A stretch of DNA of 5,872 nt from Spirochaetia bacterium. Its GTDB lineage: Bacteria; Spirochaetota; Spirochaetia; Treponematales; Breznakiellaceae. Shown here one piece after another: positions 4,809 to 5,872 of this stretch. Under the pieces are notes generated by a model that searched no databases, was not told the DNA's origin, and saw only the letters and a list, made by a program, of their open reading frames with translations. The stretch covers positions 1-5,872 of the forward strand of contig BNVE01000178.1 of the NCBI GenBank assembly GCA_025997875.1. Direction: 5' to 3'. Both the position numbers and the translations under genes were made by a program. Numbering within the stretch: the stretch's first letter is position 1; the number at the start of each line of letters is the position of its first letter.

Positions 4809-5417
4809 ATGGAAATAGCACCAATTACTATCAACGGAACAACCTGGACTTTGAAGAAATATGAGGAATGGGTTGCATTATTACAGCGAGCAAAAGAAGC
4901 AGAGATTGAAGGACACAAACTAATACCACACACATTACACTACATGGAAGAAACACCGCCGTGGATAAGCAAATCCGAAAAACAATCTGGTGGCGTTTTT
5001 TATACCCCACGCTCATTTTGCATTATCTTGGCTTTGTGTTCTCTGGATGTTTCAAAGTTTGATCCATCAAATCCAGACCATAACACACCGTGGGGAACAT
5101 CAGATACTCTGTTAGACCCATGTTGTGGATGCGCCAATCTTTTTAAGGGTTATCAGGAGTGTTTTCCGTGGCATCCAACCACACACTTTTTTGGTATCGA
5201 TATTGATAAAAAAGCCATTGCATTTTGTCTTAATGACCCGGATTTACCTGGCGCTCATTTTCAATACGCTGACTTTTTAAAGTGTAGCGATTACTTTTAT
5301 CGTGATTCTTTCTGGAACAAAGAACCGTTAAGTGAATATGTTCCATCAATGAAGGATATAGCAAATGTCTTGAAACAACAACGGGAAGACGAAGCAAAGA
5401 AAAAACTAATGGCATAG
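4809..5417 (+). CDS. Adenine-methyltransferase-like protein lacking the NPPY catalytic motif
   Basis: Resembles the N-terminal AdoMet-binding half of N6-adenine DNA methyltransferases (HsdM / N6_Mtase type). Visible motifs: GGVFYTPR (61-68), like the motif X QxGxFxTPxxV; LLDPCCGCANLF (101-112), motif I of the form LDPxCGxGxxL; GIDID (129-133), motif II with the acidic ribose-binding position; and YADFL (153-157), motif III. Motif IV (N/D-P-P-Y/F), which carries catalysis and normally follows within about 15-30 residues, is absent; the protein ends at 202 with a charged tail, KQQREDEAKKKLMA. No target-recognition domain or restriction nuclease is nearby. It may bind AdoMet or DNA without methylating, need a partner, or be a truncated phage or mobile-element methylase. 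Motif I has Cys-Cys-Gly-Cys in place of the usual small residues. GGAGG at 4798-4802 lies 6 nt before ATG 4809. Fold call good, enzyme activity doubtful. Confidence 0.75.
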   Translation: MEIAPITINGTTWTLKKYEEWVALLQRAKEAEIEGHKLIPHTLHYMEETPPWISKSEKQSGGVFYTPRSFCIILALCSLDVSKFDPSNPDHNTPWGTSDTLLDPCCGCANLFKGYQECFPWHPTTHFFGIDIDKKAIAFCLNDPDLPGAHFQYADFLKCSDYFYRDSFWNKEPLSEYVPSMKDIANVLKQQREDEAKKKLMA

Positions 5418-5431
5418 AGCAGCTCAACAGA

Positions 5432-5472
5432 GTGGTAATCCTAACCACGCATGTAAAGTAGATAAAATCTAC
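5432..5472 (+). other. Two small hairpins before the terminator
   Basis: GTGGT/ACCAC (5432-5436 and 5444-5448) with a 7-base loop, then GTAGAT/ATCTAC (5458-5463 and 5467-5472) with a 3-base loop, directly abutting the terminator stem. Together they may form a structured 3' end of the message. The GTGGT/ACCAC core also occurs at 2245-2264 and 3211-3232. Confidence 0.55.
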
Positions 5473-5870
5473 AATCGGCAGACCTTAATTGGTCTGCCGA
5501 TTTTTTTGTTTAATTTTTTAGATGTCTTTGGCTTCTTGCTGATAATGAAAACATTCTCAAAATCTATAAAATACTCGACCGCTTTCAAGTCATAATTGAT
5601 ACCATGCTCCGTGAATCCCTTTTGAATCTTCGCCCGGTTTTTATCCAAATCAAGGTTCAAATCCATAATCCATGTATTGTTGCGTTTTTTGGCTTCATAC
5701 CCCAATAAAAAGTCCTTAACACTTTCCTTATTATCCAGTGGAGTATCAAAATCAATAGAATCAAAAATGGATTTATCAATTTCCAAAAGCGCCTTAATGT
5801 CCTCCATCGCTTTATCGAGAATGGAACTTTGCTCTATTGGAGCATCATAATCCCTGATAAAGTTCGCCAT
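5469..5870 (-). CDS. Unknown 133-aa protein, convergent with the three-gene set
   Basis: I do not recognise this protein. The N-terminal half is acidic (DKAMEDIKALLEIDKSIFDSIDFDTPLDNKESV), the middle has NTWIMDLNLDLDKNRAKIQKGFTEHGINYDLKAVEYFIDFENVFII, and the C-terminus is strongly basic (KKPKTSKKLNKKIGRPIK). No signal peptide or membrane segment. ATG at 5870 is two bases from the window edge, so the ribosome site cannot be judged and a longer start is possible. Its last 13 or so codons read through the terminator stem of the convergent operon, and its TAG lies in the adjoining small hairpin, so the two transcripts overlap. The basic tail could contact nucleic acid; that is inference. Confidence 0.7.
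   Translation of the reverse strand: MANFIRDYDAPIEQSSILDKAMEDIKALLEIDKSIFDSIDFDTPLDNKESVKDFLLGYEAKKRNNTWIMDLNLDLDKNRAKIQKGFTEHGINYDLKAVEYFIDFENVFIISKKPKTSKKLNKKIGRPIKVCRL
5473..5507 (+). terminator. Strong intrinsic terminator of the three-gene set
   Basis: AATCGGCAGACC (5473-5484) pairs perfectly with GGTCTGCCGATT (5491-5502), loop TTAATT, with T7 at 5501-5507. On the minus strand only a short T run follows, so it works mainly for the plus strand. It overlaps the 3' end of the convergent gene. Confidence 0.9.
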
Positions 5871-5872
5871 AA

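Noticed and set aside
5405..5472. A tRNA gene (5-bp stem with 7-base loop AATCCTA, then a second hairpin)
   Set aside because: No T at position 33 of the presumed anticodon loop, no TTCRA in the T arm (loop too short), no acceptor stem; part overlaps the coding end of the methyltransferase-like gene.

Overview
The window looks like accessory DNA from a low-to-moderate GC bacterium. Genes start at Shine-Dalgarno sites of the GGAGG type, promoters look like sigma-70, and intrinsic terminators are strong. I cannot name the taxon: the MATE pump looks Clostridia- or Spirochaete-like by eye, but that is only an impression. It may be a metagenome or single-cell contig, because the left edge carries a fold-back inverted repeat of the kind produced by chimeric assembly or amplification.

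Layout. (1) 1-1260: a minus-strand MATE multidrug efflux gene with a good promoter, a long leader with two inverted repeats (one enclosing its ribosome binding site), and a 3' end destroyed at base 86/87, where the sequence turns back on itself (1-86 is the exact reverse complement of 515-600). (2) 1239-1662: no convincing gene, some hairpins and a possible minus-strand small RNA. (3) 1663-1935: a small plus-strand gene whose first ~60 residues resemble the YodC/DUF2158 family, with a Lys/Ala/Pro tail. (4) 1936-2358: non-coding, with a ~125 bp tandem duplication in which each copy carries almost the same terminator. (5) 2359-2917: a minus-strand gene or remnant for an IS1595-type zinc ribbon plus helix-turn-helix without the DDE catalytic domain, with its own promoter and no normal start codon. 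(6) 2935-3411: a very AT-rich stretch, then a dense array of short GTGG/CCAC-type hairpins followed by TAAAA, including one possible three-way junction and DnaA-box-like sites. (7) 3412-5417: a plus-strand set of three genes (116 aa unknown; ~330 aa helical unknown, overlapping by ATGA; 202 aa adenine-methyltransferase-like fold lacking the NPPY catalytic motif), closed by two small hairpins and a strong terminator. (8) 5469-5870: a convergent minus-strand unknown gene whose last codons run through that terminator.

How the parts may work together. The three-gene set with its structured leader and terminator forms one apparent expression unit. Its function is unknown. The lone methyltransferase-like N-terminal half, the transposase N-terminal half and the repeated hairpins suggest a mobile or phage-derived module, but nothing here proves an active element. 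The best candidate for something undescribed is the hairpin-rich leader or origin-like region together with the three following genes.
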